From: Paucilactobacillus nenjiangensis | Lineage (GTDB): Bacteria; Bacillota; Bacilli; Lactobacillales; Lactobacillaceae | Assembly: GCF_005405445.1 (NCBI RefSeq) | Contig: NZ_BJEB01000009.1 | Span: forward strand, 1 to 47,670 | Length of the DNA stretch: 47,670 nucleotides | Reading direction: 5' to 3' | In this document: piece after piece, positions 16,054-24,293 of the stretch | Numbering within the stretch: position 1 is the first letter of the stretch | How the letters are laid out: each line of letters starts with the position of its first letter | The notes under the pieces: model-generated | The model's database searches: none | What the model saw: only the letters and a program-made list of their open reading frames with translations | What the model was told of the DNA's origin: nothing | Made by a program: the position numbers and the translations under genes

Positions 16054-18009
16054 ATGGAAATTATTCTCATGGTCGTGGTACTGTTACTTGCAGTCATTGT
16101 GGCGAATACCGTCAATTTGGTTTATCCAAAAATACCATTAGCTTTATATCAAATTGCTGTGGGGATGGTGTTATCTTTTGATTCGCAGTTCCATCATTTC
16201 GTGATTCACCCAGAAATATTTATGTTAATCATCATTGCACCGTTGATGTTTAAAGATGGAAAATCAACTTCATTGCGAGCCTTGCGCACTAACTTATCGA
16301 CGATTTTGTCATTATCAGTCGGACTCTCAGTCGTCACGGTAATTATTGCATGGTTCTTTATTAATTGGATTTGGAGTGCTGCAACCTTACCAATTGCCTT
16401 TTTACTAGCGGCAATCATCACCCCAACTGATGCAGTTGCTGTTTCGTCAATCACCCGGAATGTCGAAGTTCCAACTGACGTGCATCAAGCCTTAGAACAC
16501 GAATCACTTTTCAATGACGCAGCCGGTATCGTGTTGTTTGGAATCGCCTTATCTTCAATTACTTCCGGTAATTTTTCTGTATTCACTAGTATCTTAGATT
16601 TTGGCAAAACTTTTTTTGGCGGTATCATAATCGGCTTTATCTTGGGTTACCTAGTCACGATTTTAAGACTCAATTTGACTAGAACTCATACCGATATCAG
16701 TGCCATCATTGTTCCGGTTGAAATCATGACTCCATTGTTTGTCTATTGGGTGGCAGAATAAATTGGCGTCTCCGGTATTTTGGCCGTGGTAGCAGCCGGT
16801 TTAGTGTTTGCTGCTTTCCAAACTCGCTTACGGTTGACTTCAACCAAGTTACAAATTGTCACCACGACAACTTGGGCGATTATTTCTGACATTTTAAATG
16901 GATTTGTTTTTGTATTATTAGGCGCAACATTGCCATCCGTGATGTCTGATTGGGGCGCACAAGATATCTCGATTCTGTTAATCAGTGGAGTTATTATATA
17001 CGTGCTGATTACTTTAATCCGCTACGTATGGTTCAAATTTAATCTTGCTCCTAGTGTTAATTCCAGTAACAATAACGCCTTAAATGGTGCGATTGGCGGT
17101 GTTCACGGCACTATTGCGTTAGCAATGGCTTTCTCTATCCCAACTGGCGTCAATTCAACATTAACAGAGTTACGGGGTCAACTCATATTTGTCACTGCCA
17201 CTGTCATTTTAGTTAGCTTGTTAGTTGCCACGTTTGTGTTCCCATACATTGCGCCTAAAAAACAAGATGAACTTTCGCAACAAGAATTGTCAGATATCTT
17301 CCGCGATTTAATTTACTACGCTGAATCTCAACTGCGTAATTCAAATCCTAAATCAAAGGAAGTTGACCGAGTCAGCGGCACAATTGGTAGCCAAACTCGT
17401 TCGTTCACGACACAACCGGATCGAAAAAAATACGTGAAATTAATTGATCAAGTTCATCAAGTCGAACTAGATACCCTGGATCAAATGGAAGATAACAACG
17501 AAATTACCCATCAAGAACGGATGATTTCAGAAAAGATTTTGCGTAAATCCTTAGACATATTTAGCAATCATGTCTTTGTTTCGACCTTCAATTTTCTGTC
17601 CAGAAACTTGCGACGTAAATTTCATTTTGGCTGCAACCGCCGTCGCCGCATTGAAGAATGGAGACAACGCGCAGAGCAACACAATCGAATTGATCGTAAA
17701 AAGATGCTATCGATTATTATCAAAACAACAGAAGCAGTCCAAGATTATCTGCGCACATTGAACGATAAAGAGAATGCCCATGAAATTAATTTCATTTTGG
17801 AATACTACAATCAATTATTGCAACGTTATCAAAGCAATGAAAATCTCGATGATGACTTGATGAGTAATTTGTTTATTCAAGCCTTTCAATATGAACATTC
17901 CTTTGTTCAACAACAGTTGGCCAGTGGTCAAATTTCAACGAATGTTGCGAATAACTTAAATGAACAAATTTCGACTGATGAACTAGTTTATATGCAGTCG
18001 CTGAACTAA
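16054..18009 (+). pseudogene. CPA1-type Na+/H+ antiporter with an in-frame stop
   Basis: A 651-codon reading frame for a monovalent cation:proton antiporter, interrupted by TAA at 16759-16761 (codon 236). Both parts are in the same frame. The first has the family's TPTDAVAV and ESLFNDAAGIVLFG transport motifs, and the second resumes IGVSGILAVVAAGL without loss, continues through the remaining membrane helices and ends in a long cytoplasmic tail. A family reading of YWVAEEIGVSG suggests GAA changed to TAA. The product as read would be a 235-residue fragment lacking half the membrane domain. A TTG at 16780 could in principle restart translation, but no ribosome binding site is seen. The cause may be mutation, recoding or base error. 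Confidence 0.88.
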
Positions 18010-18010
18010 A

Positions 18011-18055
18011 AAATGAGCTTTGACAAAAATAATATTTTGCCAAAGCTCATTTTTG
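18011..18055 (+). terminator. Terminator after the antiporter gene
   Basis: A 12-bp perfect stem AAATGAGCTTTG/CAAAGCTCATTT (18011-18022, 18041-18052) with an 18-base loop and T tract. A-rich flank means it may also work for the convergent gene. Confidence 0.8.
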
Positions 18056-18100
18056 ATCAGTTCCATAAGGCAACTCTCTCACGAATTACGTTACACAACT
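18055..18100 (-). repeat. Intergenic repeat, short copy (family described at 35060-35424)
   Basis: On the minus strand, directly after the hydrolase stop: GTTGTGTAACG, then GAGAGAGTTGCCTTATGGAAC. The second half matches the copy at 31550-31715 (GAAGAGAGTTGATTTATGGAAC) closely. This copy lacks the inner hairpin. Confidence 0.5.
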
Positions 18101-19036
18101 TTACTTAATATATTTACTCAAAAATTGTGCCACCTTGTGTTGATACTCAGTTGGATTTTTATCTAATGAGGCAGCATGTTTCGCCCCTTTCACCACCCAT
18201 AATTCTTTGGGACCACGCGTGGCTGAATAATTTTGATAGACCATCGAAGTTGGGACGAATTCATCCTTTGCACCATGGATAAAAAACATCGGCCGCTGAT
18301 TTTTGTGCACTTGTTTCACGGCACTGGCTTGTCCAAAGAAAAAGCCATTACGAATTTTATTAATTCCACTCACGACATTTACTAGTGGAAAACTAGGTAC
18401 GTGGTAGAGTTCTTTGGCTTGGTACGCAATTTCCGTCCGAGCATTAGTATACCCACAGTCTTCAACAAAGGCTTTGACTTGAGATGGCAGCTTTTCACCA
18501 CTGGTCATCATTGTCGTTGCGCCACCCATGCTAACACCAAACATCACAATTTGAGAATTTTGCCCATTCGTATCAATTACTTTATTAATCCATTTTACGT
18601 AATCTTTTCGCTCAGGCCAGCCATAACCGATATATTGGCCTTGACTGTCTCCTTGTGCCCGTGCGTCAGGTAGTAAGACATTGTACCCTAATTGATGGAA
18701 CAAATAGGCATAGGCCCCCATTGTGTTCTTACTGCCCATGAAGCCATGTGCGACCACCACGGTTTTGTCAGTTTGTGTAGCAGCCGGAATATAGTTGGCT
18801 ACTAGTTTCAAATTACCAGTTGCTGATTTCATGGTCCACAGTTGCTTGTCAGCATCCAAATACCATTTTTTTTGCTTATAAAGTGGATCTGATTTCTTTA
18901 GTGTTTTCGTATCGCTTAAGAAACTTTTATGGCTAGGAATCACCGCTTCATGAAAAAAATAAAGGGCTGCGCCAATAAAACCAGTGCATATAATCAGAAA
19001 CACTAATATAATTATGTATATATACTTTTTCTTCAA
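18101..19036 (-). CDS. Membrane-anchored alpha/beta hydrolase
   Basis: A 311-residue protein: a lysine-led N-terminal hydrophobic segment (about residues 5-28) that should anchor it outside the membrane, then an alpha/beta hydrolase domain. Visible catalytic features are the HGFMGSKNTM oxyanion region, nucleophile Ser in GVSMGGAT, Asp in HGAKDEFVP and His in KGAKHAAS. It resembles YqkD/peptidase S9-like esterases; the substrate is unknown. The start is TTG at 19036, supported by AAGGTGA eight bases upstream, because starting later loses the lysines. The divergent hydrolase gene begins only 12 bases away. Confidence 0.85.
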   Translation of the reverse strand: MKKKYIYIIILVFLIICTGFIGAALYFFHEAVIPSHKSFLSDTKTLKKSDPLYKQKKWYLDADKQLWTMKSATGNLKLVANYIPAATQTDKTVVVAHGFMGSKNTMGAYAYLFHQLGYNVLLPDARAQGDSQGQYIGYGWPERKDYVKWINKVIDTNGQNSQIVMFGVSMGGATTMMTSGEKLPSQVKAFVEDCGYTNARTEIAYQAKELYHVPSFPLVNVVSGINKIRNGFFFGQASAVKQVHKNQRPMFFIHGAKDEFVPTSMVYQNYSATRGPKELWVVKGAKHAASLDKNPTEYQHKVAQFLSKYIK

Positions 19037-19048
19037 AAGGAGTTCACC

Positions 19049-19966
19049 TTGTCTATTGAATTTAATTTTCCATCAAGTGATGGTCAAACTACAATTTATG
19101 CTCGCAAATGGATGCCTACAGTTGCACCAGTGGGGATTATTCAAATCATCCACGGCATGGCAGAACATATTCAACGCTATGCGGAATTCGCGGAAAATTT
19201 AGCTGCCCACGGGTGGATAGTGGTCGGTGATGATCATCTTGGTCATGGTAAGACCGCCACAATTTCACACCTGGGCTATTTTGGTGCCGACCATCCTGTT
19301 GAACATTTACAACAAGATGAAATCAAATTAATGCATCTCATTAAAAAAGCTAATCCTAGTTTACCATACGTAATGCTTGGACACAGTATGGGGGCAATGA
19401 TTTTACAAGCAATTTTGCGGAAAATCTCTTTTGAGATTGATGCAGCAATACTAATTGGCACTAGTGCCACGCACCCAGAGTTGCTGCCAGCTTGGCCACT
19501 GATTTCAGCTTTAAATAAAACTAAGCCTAAACAGATTGGTCATTTTCTGGACCGACTTTCATTTGGTGGTTTTTCCAAATCATTCAATAAACATGTCAAA
19601 TACTCTTGGTTAACTCACAATCCATTAGTCTTAAAACAATATGAAGATGATCCAAAGTCAGGCTTTATTTTCACTAACAACGGGTTTTATACTTTACTGA
19701 GTCTGACCAAAATTGCCACCAGTCCGCATTGGGTTGACAACGTTCGCAAGGGCTTACCTATTTTAATTGCAAGTGGTACCAACGATCCCGTTGGTAAATT
19801 CGGTAAGGGTCCCGAGTACCACTTTAATCTACTCACGAATGCCCAATTTAAGAATGTCACATTGAAATTATTTGAAGACTTGCGCCATGAAATTCTGAAC
19901 GAAGTCTCCAGAAAAGAAGTCTATCAATTTATCAATGTGTGGCTCAAAAACAATCTGCTCAAATAG
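19049..19966 (+). CDS. Alpha/beta hydrolase, serine aminopeptidase S33/monoglyceride lipase-like
   Basis: A 305-residue cytoplasmic hydrolase. It has HGMAEHIQRY near residue 35, DDHLGHGKT, the nucleophile Ser in GHSMGAM at about residue 112, Asp in SGTNDPVGKFG and a terminal catalytic His in DLRHEILNE. The pattern is that of monoacylglycerol lipase/lysophospholipase-like proteins. The start is TTG at 19049 after AAAGGAG at a good distance. No ATG fits, because the conserved N terminus IEFNFPSSDGQ begins right at the TTG. It is divergent from the other hydrolase gene. Confidence 0.88.
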   Translation: MSIEFNFPSSDGQTTIYARKWMPTVAPVGIIQIIHGMAEHIQRYAEFAENLAAHGWIVVGDDHLGHGKTATISHLGYFGADHPVEHLQQDEIKLMHLIKKANPSLPYVMLGHSMGAMILQAILRKISFEIDAAILIGTSATHPELLPAWPLISALNKTKPKQIGHFLDRLSFGGFSKSFNKHVKYSWLTHNPLVLKQYEDDPKSGFIFTNNGFYTLLSLTKIATSPHWVDNVRKGLPILIASGTNDPVGKFGKGPEYHFNLLTNAQFKNVTLKLFEDLRHEILNEVSRKEVYQFINVWLKNNLLK

Positions 19967-20009
19967 TGGTAAAATAGTCTCAATAATAACTATTAAGGAT
20001 GTGAATTTC

Positions 20010-20429
20010 ATGTTCCCTGAACGATTACGCGCACTTCGACGAGGACAAAATATTACGCTTAAAGAATTAGCAAATGCTTTAAACGAACACTTAACAGAAG
20101 GTGAAAGTAAAAATTCTCCTTCACAAATTGGTAACTGGGAACGTGGAATTCGAACACCTTCATATATTGAAGCTAGAAAACTAGCCGAATTTTTTGATGT
20201 CAGTTTGGATTACTTAACTGGTAAAACTGATCAAAATGATACTGATTTGGGCCGGTTATTTGTTTCGGGCAAAGAACTGTCATTTAACCATACGCCACTA
20301 ACCAGTGAAGATCGCTATGAGATTTTTCAATTAATTGATGGCTACGTCCATGGACGTCAAAACCGTCGCGACACTGAACGTTTCTACAATACTCATTCTT
20401 CTCAAGAAGAACTTGATTTAGATTTATAG
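20010..20429 (+). CDS. XRE family helix-turn-helix regulator
   Basis: A 139-residue protein with an N-terminal Cro/CI-type helix-turn-helix of about 70 residues: FPERLRALRRGQNITLKELA, PSQIGNWERGIRTPSYIEA (recognition helix) and LAEFFDVSLDYLTGKT. The C-terminal 65 residues are polar and may serve for dimerisation. The start ATG at 20010 follows AAGGATGTG. It lies 16 bases before the methyltransferase-like gene on the same strand, so the pair is probably one transcription unit. Neither the operator nor the target is known. Confidence 0.88.
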   Translation: MFPERLRALRRGQNITLKELANALNEHLTEGESKNSPSQIGNWERGIRTPSYIEARKLAEFFDVSLDYLTGKTDQNDTDLGRLFVSGKELSFNHTPLTSEDRYEIFQLIDGYVHGRQNRRDTERFYNTHSSQEELDLDL

Positions 20430-20445
20430 ACAGGAATACTTAATT

Positions 20446-21300
20446 ATGAATCCCAAACAACTGAAGCAATTAAAAAAGCGCCATAAAGCAGCGCATCAGG
20501 CGAGTGCCGACGAATACATTACTGAGCTAACTGAATACGCCAACTTATTTGAAGATTATCCCACCATTAAGTTTCTAATTAATAATGTGCTGGAAAGTGA
20601 TCGCCTTTTAAAAAATGGGCTACTGCCCCAACCATTACCAAAACTATTGTTACCAGACGATATTCAAGATCAAATTTTTGAAAAACTCGCTTCAAAATAC
20701 CCACAAGGTGATCCAGAGGGCGACCAGTTTTGGGAAAAACTGTCTGCAGCGTTACCTAAATTAGATCAACGATTACGTAACTATCGTGAATATCTTGAAA
20801 CGACTTATGGAATGTGGGCTTACATCAACGCTCCTTTTATCAAAAATCTATCTGAATTCACGAATGATGGCACGGTTCTTGAAATCATGGCTGGTCGCGG
20901 ATTCATCTCCAAAGGCCTTCGTAATTTACAACCAACTCAAACAATTATGACAACTGATAATCTTGACTGGCAAACCAAAGTAAAAACTAACTTACCTGCC
21001 GTGACTGCCGTCGAGAATTTAGATGCGCTTGAATCAATCAAAAAATATGGCTCAACAGTTGATTTTGTCATCATCTCTTGGGCACCAGATACCCAGCAAA
21101 CCGATTGGGAAATCTTACAACTGCTTAGAACCAGCTATCCTGAGATTCAACTAATTGTGATTGGTGAATACAACGGAGCGACCAATTCAAAAGCCTTTTG
21201 GAAATACGCTGACTTGATCGATTCTACAGACACAAACAAGTTAAACCAAAATTATCATAGTTTCGATTTGATTGACGAGAAAGTTTACTTAGTCAAATAA
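20446..21300 (+). CDS. Class I SAM-dependent methyltransferase-like protein
   Basis: A 284-residue protein. Residues 1-130 are helical and charged with no family match I can name. From about residue 140 there is a Rossmann-type methyltransferase core: motif I VLEIMAGRGFISKGL (E/G-x-G loop), an acidic residue at the end of strand 2 in MTTDNLDW, and a strand-4 motif FVIISWAPD. The target may be RNA, protein or small molecule. It follows the XRE gene with a 16-base gap and ends directly at a bidirectional terminator. Binding of SAM is likely but not certain. Confidence 0.75.
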   Translation: MNPKQLKQLKKRHKAAHQASADEYITELTEYANLFEDYPTIKFLINNVLESDRLLKNGLLPQPLPKLLLPDDIQDQIFEKLASKYPQGDPEGDQFWEKLSAALPKLDQRLRNYREYLETTYGMWAYINAPFIKNLSEFTNDGTVLEIMAGRGFISKGLRNLQPTQTIMTTDNLDWQTKVKTNLPAVTAVENLDALESIKKYGSTVDFVIISWAPDTQQTDWEILQLLRTSYPEIQLIVIGEYNGATNSKAFWKYADLIDSTDTNKLNQNYHSFDLIDEKVYLVK

Positions 21301-21505
21301 AAAGAGGAATCACAACAAACAAAGTTTGTTATGGTTCCTCTTTTAGTGTATTGATAGCAAAAGCTATCTCAGGCAGTCATCAATTCCACAATATCCTACT
21401 GCCGGACACCCTGAAATACGTCAGGTAAATGTGTCCCATGAGAATGTCATTAATCGCTTGCGCGAAACAATCCGAAGATTGCCTGACCATTCGACTCATC
21501 GCATA
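21300..21505 (-). ncRNA. Candidate structured small RNA of about 200 nt
   Basis: A non-coding stretch with its own promoter (21512-21539) and a terminator at 21301-21345, read on the minus strand. It contains compact elements: CAATC-UUCG-GAUUG tetraloop hairpin, CGC-GCAA-GCG GNRA hairpin, a long stem GGACAC...GUGUCC enclosing CCUGA...UCAGG, a GGCAGU/ACUGCC pairing, and a possible closing stem UCAGGCA/UGCCUGA. Another small hairpin GATAGC-TTTT-GCTATC follows. It is not tmRNA, SRP RNA or RNase P RNA by motif. No ORF of note or good ribosome binding site is seen. The family is unassigned. Confidence 0.55.
21301..21345. terminator. Bidirectional terminator (methyltransferase gene / candidate RNA)
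   Basis: Stem AAAGAGGAA/TTCCTCTTT (21301-21309, 21335-21343) enclosing a second stem AACAAAC/GTTTGTT around AAA. T-rich on the plus side, and TTTTTATTTG after it on the minus side. Confidence 0.85.
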
Positions 21506-21511
21506 CATTCC

Positions 21512-21539
21512 AGTATAGCAGCTTTCATTCTTTTTGCAA
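21512..21539 (-). promoter_or_regulatory. Promoter of the candidate small RNA
   Basis: On the minus strand TTGCAA (21539-21534), 16-base spacer, TATACT (21517-21512). It begins five bases after the stop codon of the gene at 21545, and no coding sequence follows it. Confidence 0.6.
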
Positions 21540-21544
21540 GCTGC

Positions 21545-22027
21545 CTATTTTTCGTCGTCTTTATCATCTTTATTCTGACGGATATCAACAATCGCAGCGA
21601 GCTGATCATTAATCCAATTGCTAGCGCTGTGGGAAACGCCATCTGTATCATCTTGAACTGCAGTCACAGATGCCAATTTATCGATTCTTAGGCCAGATTT
21701 ATTCATGTCGGGAGTTTCTGCAATTAAGTAAACGTTCATTTCTGCTTCATCTTCTACATTTAAAATCTTTGAAATGGTTTTTGAATCCTCAAGGGGCAAA
21801 TTAATCACGCTAGTTTCAATTCGAACACTAACTTTTTCACCTTCTGGCATGTCGACAACCCAGTTATATTGCGCAATCTCACTTTTTTTAGTAGCGTCTG
21901 CAACAAAGGTTAATCCCATTGTAACGGTCTCAACTTGCTGAATTGATGCCAAATCAGTTTCAACGACCTTGGCCGTAATTTTTTCATCTAGTGCGTCTTC
22001 CATAAATTGTTGAATTTTAATTTGCAT
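21545..22027 (-). CDS. Hypothetical protein
   Basis: A 160-residue acidic, soluble protein of unknown family. It shows alternating beta-strand-like stretches (ETVTMGLTFVADAT, YNWVVDMPEGEKVSVRIETS, AEMNVYLIAETP) and a polar lysine/aspartate-rich tail. No signal peptide, membrane segment or known motif is seen. It starts three bases after the stop of the small membrane protein gene upstream (minus strand), with AAGGGAAGTA before the ATG, so the two are almost surely cotranscribed. Confidence 0.7.
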   Translation of the reverse strand: MQIKIQQFMEDALDEKITAKVVETDLASIQQVETVTMGLTFVADATKKSEIAQYNWVVDMPEGEKVSVRIETSVINLPLEDSKTISKILNVEDEAEMNVYLIAETPDMNKSGLRIDKLASVTAVQDDTDGVSHSASNWINDQLAAIVDIRQNKDDKDDEK

Positions 22028-22030
22028 GAT

Positions 22031-22426
22031 TTACTTCCCTTTTAATTTTGGATTTTGATAATTGGCTCGTTGTTTACCGGCTGCAATAAAGCACAAAACA
22101 TTCAGTGCTAATCCCGCTAAGCTTAACACATCGATAAATACTTTGGTAAGTAAACTCATGTCACTCCCGCCGCTCACAATCATTGCGCCACCAAAAGTAA
22201 ATGACAGTACAATCAACATGAAAATAGTTAAATAAGCCGAAAAGCGCATTTCTTTACAGCTAAAGAAAATACTCAACAAATAGAAGCCTAAAATAATCCC
22301 AAAGTTAGGCATTACTTCAGAACTAAAAATTTCCGTTCCGGTTTGTAAATTCATAATAATATTGACGACATAGTAAATTACCGTCGAGATGGATAGGTAC
22401 AGAAAAACAAATTTATGATATTTCAA
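22031..22426 (-). CDS. Hypothetical four-helix membrane protein
   Basis: A 131-residue hydrophobic protein with four predicted membrane helices at about residues 7-27, 42-56, 63-88 and 96-114, and a positively charged C-terminal tail (GKQRANYQNPKLKGK), placing the tail inside by the positive-inside rule. The family is unknown. It is the first gene of a pair with the soluble orphan at 21545. A TTGACA is seen upstream but without a clear -10. The terminator of lplA separates it from lplA. Confidence 0.7.
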   Translation of the reverse strand: MKYHKFVFLYLSISTVIYYVVNIIMNLQTGTEIFSSEVMPNFGIILGFYLLSIFFSCKEMRFSAYLTIFMLIVLSFTFGGAMIVSGGSDMSLLTKVFIDVLSLAGLALNVLCFIAAGKQRANYQNPKLKGK

Positions 22427-22477
22427 AATAATCGCTCCGTTTTTAATGATTACTTCTATTGTACTATGTCAACCACA

Positions 22478-22503
22478 AAAAAAGAACCTCATTTCAGGTT
22501 CTT
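22478..22503 (-). terminator. Terminator of lplA
   Basis: Read on the minus strand: stem AGAACCT/AGGTTCT (arms 22496-22502 and 22483-22489) with a six-base loop, followed by a run of T. It begins a few bases after the lplA stop. Confidence 0.8.
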
Positions 22504-22510
22504 GGATTGA

Positions 22511-23521
22511 TTAAACTAGTAAATCAACTAATTCTTCTTTTGAAACACCGACAATATACTTGGCGGTATCAACACTATCAATAACATTTTTAATTTCATT
22601 ACGTTCGTATTTCTTACCATTTAATGCAGTTGCTAATTCTTCAACATCACCTGGTCCGAAGAAATCACCATAGAACTTGATATTGGAAATCTTACCATCA
22701 TCAACTTTAATCCGTGCATCAACAGTTCCCATATCGAAATGTTGACGTTTCTTAACAGTAAATTCTGGTGAATTACCATAAACGGCATCCCAGTTGTTAT
22801 AAGTATCTTCATAGATCTTATCAATCTTAGTTTGTTCTTCTGGTGTGACAACCACTTCTTTGTCCTTAATTTCATCCAGACTATCAACCTTGAATAGTTT
22901 CTTCAAGAGTGTGTCGCGGAATTCAGGAACGGTAATATCTTGATATTCAGGGGCAAGATAAGGTTTCAAATTAGTTACTCGGGAACGAACTGATTTGATA
23001 CCCTTTGACTTAATCTTGTCTTCTGGCACATTTAAAGCTTTGCCAACAACATCCAAGTCAACATCTAACATTAAAGTTCCATGCGAGAAGGTTTTACCAT
23101 TGCGAGAGTACATAGCATTTCCAGAGAACTTCTTACCATCAACTAAAATATCGTTACGACCACTAACTTCAGCAGTTGTTGCTCCCATTTCATGTAAAGC
23201 ATCAACGATTGGTTGAGTAAATGATTTGAAATCACCAAATTCTTCGCTATCGCTATCAACAACGAAACTAAAACATAGGTTACCTAAATCTTGATACACG
23301 GCTCCACCACCAGAAAGGCGACGAGTCACGCGGATATTATGTTCATCTACATATTTTTGATTAATTTCTTCTAGAGTATTTTGATTACGACCAACGATGA
23401 TACATGGTTCTTCATAATAAAATAACAGTAATGGTTCACCAAAGTCTTTATTGTTCATTAAGTACTGTTCTGTTGCCAGATTCTCACCGATATTATGTGA
23501 CGTCATTGAAATATAACGCAT
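22511..23521 (-). CDS. lplA: Lipoate--protein ligase A
   Basis: Activates lipoate with ATP and attaches it to lysine of lipoyl domains such as pyruvate dehydrogenase E2 or GcvH. The 336-residue protein has the family signature RRLSGGGAVYQDLGNLCFSF at about residues 71-90, ISMTSHNIGENLATEQYL at the start, the lipoate-site segment GKKFSGNAMYSRNGKTFSHG at about residue 130, and the C-terminal accessory domain. The ATG at 23521 follows AAGAAGGGG. The promoter carries a cre-like element in its -35/spacer region, so glucose would be expected to lower expression through CcpA. Confidence 0.93.
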   Translation of the reverse strand: MRYISMTSHNIGENLATEQYLMNNKDFGEPLLLFYYEEPCIIVGRNQNTLEEINQKYVDEHNIRVTRRLSGGGAVYQDLGNLCFSFVVDSDSEEFGDFKSFTQPIVDALHEMGATTAEVSGRNDILVDGKKFSGNAMYSRNGKTFSHGTLMLDVDLDVVGKALNVPEDKIKSKGIKSVRSRVTNLKPYLAPEYQDITVPEFRDTLLKKLFKVDSLDEIKDKEVVVTPEEQTKIDKIYEDTYNNWDAVYGNSPEFTVKKRQHFDMGTVDARIKVDDGKISNIKFYGDFFGPGDVEELATALNGKKYERNEIKNVIDSVDTAKYIVGVSKEELVDLLV

Positions 23522-23569
23522 AGTCGTTCCCCTTCTTCTTAAAAATTATTAAAATGCTTGAACATTTTG

Positions 23570-23598
23570 AGTTTACCACCCACTGAAACCGATTTCAA
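23570..23598 (-). promoter_or_regulatory. Probable lplA promoter
   Basis: On the minus strand TTGAAA (23598-23593), 17-base spacer, TAAACT (23575-23570). Overlapped by the cre-like element. Confidence 0.5.
23584..23597. promoter_or_regulatory. cre-like element over the lplA promoter
   Basis: TGAAACCGATTTCA, a dyad fitting the CcpA site pattern TGNAANCGNWNNCW at all positions. It overlaps the -35 and spacer of the lplA promoter and lies over 90 bases upstream of the usp promoter, so repression of lplA is the more direct reading. Confidence 0.55.
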
Positions 23599-23689
23599 CA
23601 ATATGATCGTAGTTGTGCTAAAAAGATTGGATATGCGCCGATAATGTGAAAGATTGATCATTAAATCACATATTTTTTACCGAAAGGGA

Positions 23690-23717
23690 TTACACTTTCC
23701 TTTTAGAATAGTATAAT
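23690..23717 (+). promoter_or_regulatory. Promoter of the universal stress protein gene
   Basis: TTACAC at 23690-23695, 16-base spacer, TATAAT at 23712-23717. The gene start follows GAAAGAGGG at 23751. Confidence 0.6.
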
Positions 23718-23750
23718 AATGTTAAACATAACAGAAAGAGGGTTTTCCCC

Positions 23751-24197
23751 ATGTCACAACAATATAAAACAATTCTCGTACCTGTTGATGGTTCTAAGGC
23801 AACACCTCAACTAATTGAACGTGCAATTCAAATTGCTAAGACCAACGGCGCTCATCTGGACATCTTGAACGTGGTCGAAATTAATCAATTTAGTGATAGT
23901 TACGGTGGAGCAATCAGTGGCGATGTAGTCTACAGTTTGGTAGAAGACATCGAAGCTCGGTTAGATAGTTTGAAAACACAAGCATCTGAAGCTGGTTTAA
24001 CTGACGTCAGCACCCATGTACGATTTGGTAATCCTAAGCCTGTTATTGCCCGCGAATTTCCAGACGACCATGGCACCGATTTAACTGTCATTGGTACCAC
24101 AGGAATGTCTGCCGTTGAGCGTTTTATGGTTGGCTCAGTTACCACGTACGTCAACCGCATCTCCAAAAATGATGTACTTGTCGTCCAAATTAAATAA
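23751..24197 (+). CDS. Universal stress protein
   Basis: A 148-residue UspA-fold protein. The start YKTILVPVDGSKATPQLIER and the C-terminal ATP-binding pattern GTTGMSAVERFMVGSVTTYV (G-x2-G-x9-G-S) are typical of ATP-binding Usp proteins. It is likely cytoplasmic and dimeric, with a role in stress survival that is not defined at the molecular level. It is monocistronic: own promoter, own terminator. Confidence 0.93.
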   Translation: MSQQYKTILVPVDGSKATPQLIERAIQIAKTNGAHLDILNVVEINQFSDSYGGAISGDVVYSLVEDIEARLDSLKTQASEAGLTDVSTHVRFGNPKPVIAREFPDDHGTDLTVIGTTGMSAVERFMVGSVTTYVNRISKNDVLVVQIK

Positions 24198-24207
24198 TAT
24201 CTAAGAC

Positions 24208-24247
24208 AATGACGACCGCGTCAATTTAGATGCAGTCGTCATTTTTG
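24208..24247 (+). terminator. Terminator of the usp gene
   Basis: Stem AATGACGAC/GTCGTCATT (24208-24216 and 24234-24242) with a 17-base loop, then TTTTTGCTT. Confidence 0.85.
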
Positions 24248-24250
24248 CTT

Positions 24251-24293
24251 AAAAAAAAGTTCTAGAGTCAATTTTACTGACCCTAGAACTTTT
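24251..24293 (-). terminator. Terminator of the MFS exporter operon
   Basis: Stem AAAAGTTCTAG/CTAGAACTTTT (24255-24265, 24283-24293) plus inner pairs; the minus strand ends in eight T. The gene's stop codon overlaps the outer arm. Confidence 0.8.

Noticed and set aside
16780-18009. Second half of the antiporter as an independent gene from TTG 16780
   Set aside because: It continues the upstream frame in mid-membrane domain, with no ribosome binding site.
21300-21505. Assignment of the candidate RNA as 6S RNA
   Set aside because: Length is right, but it does not fold as one long hairpin with a central bubble; it shows several separate hairpins.
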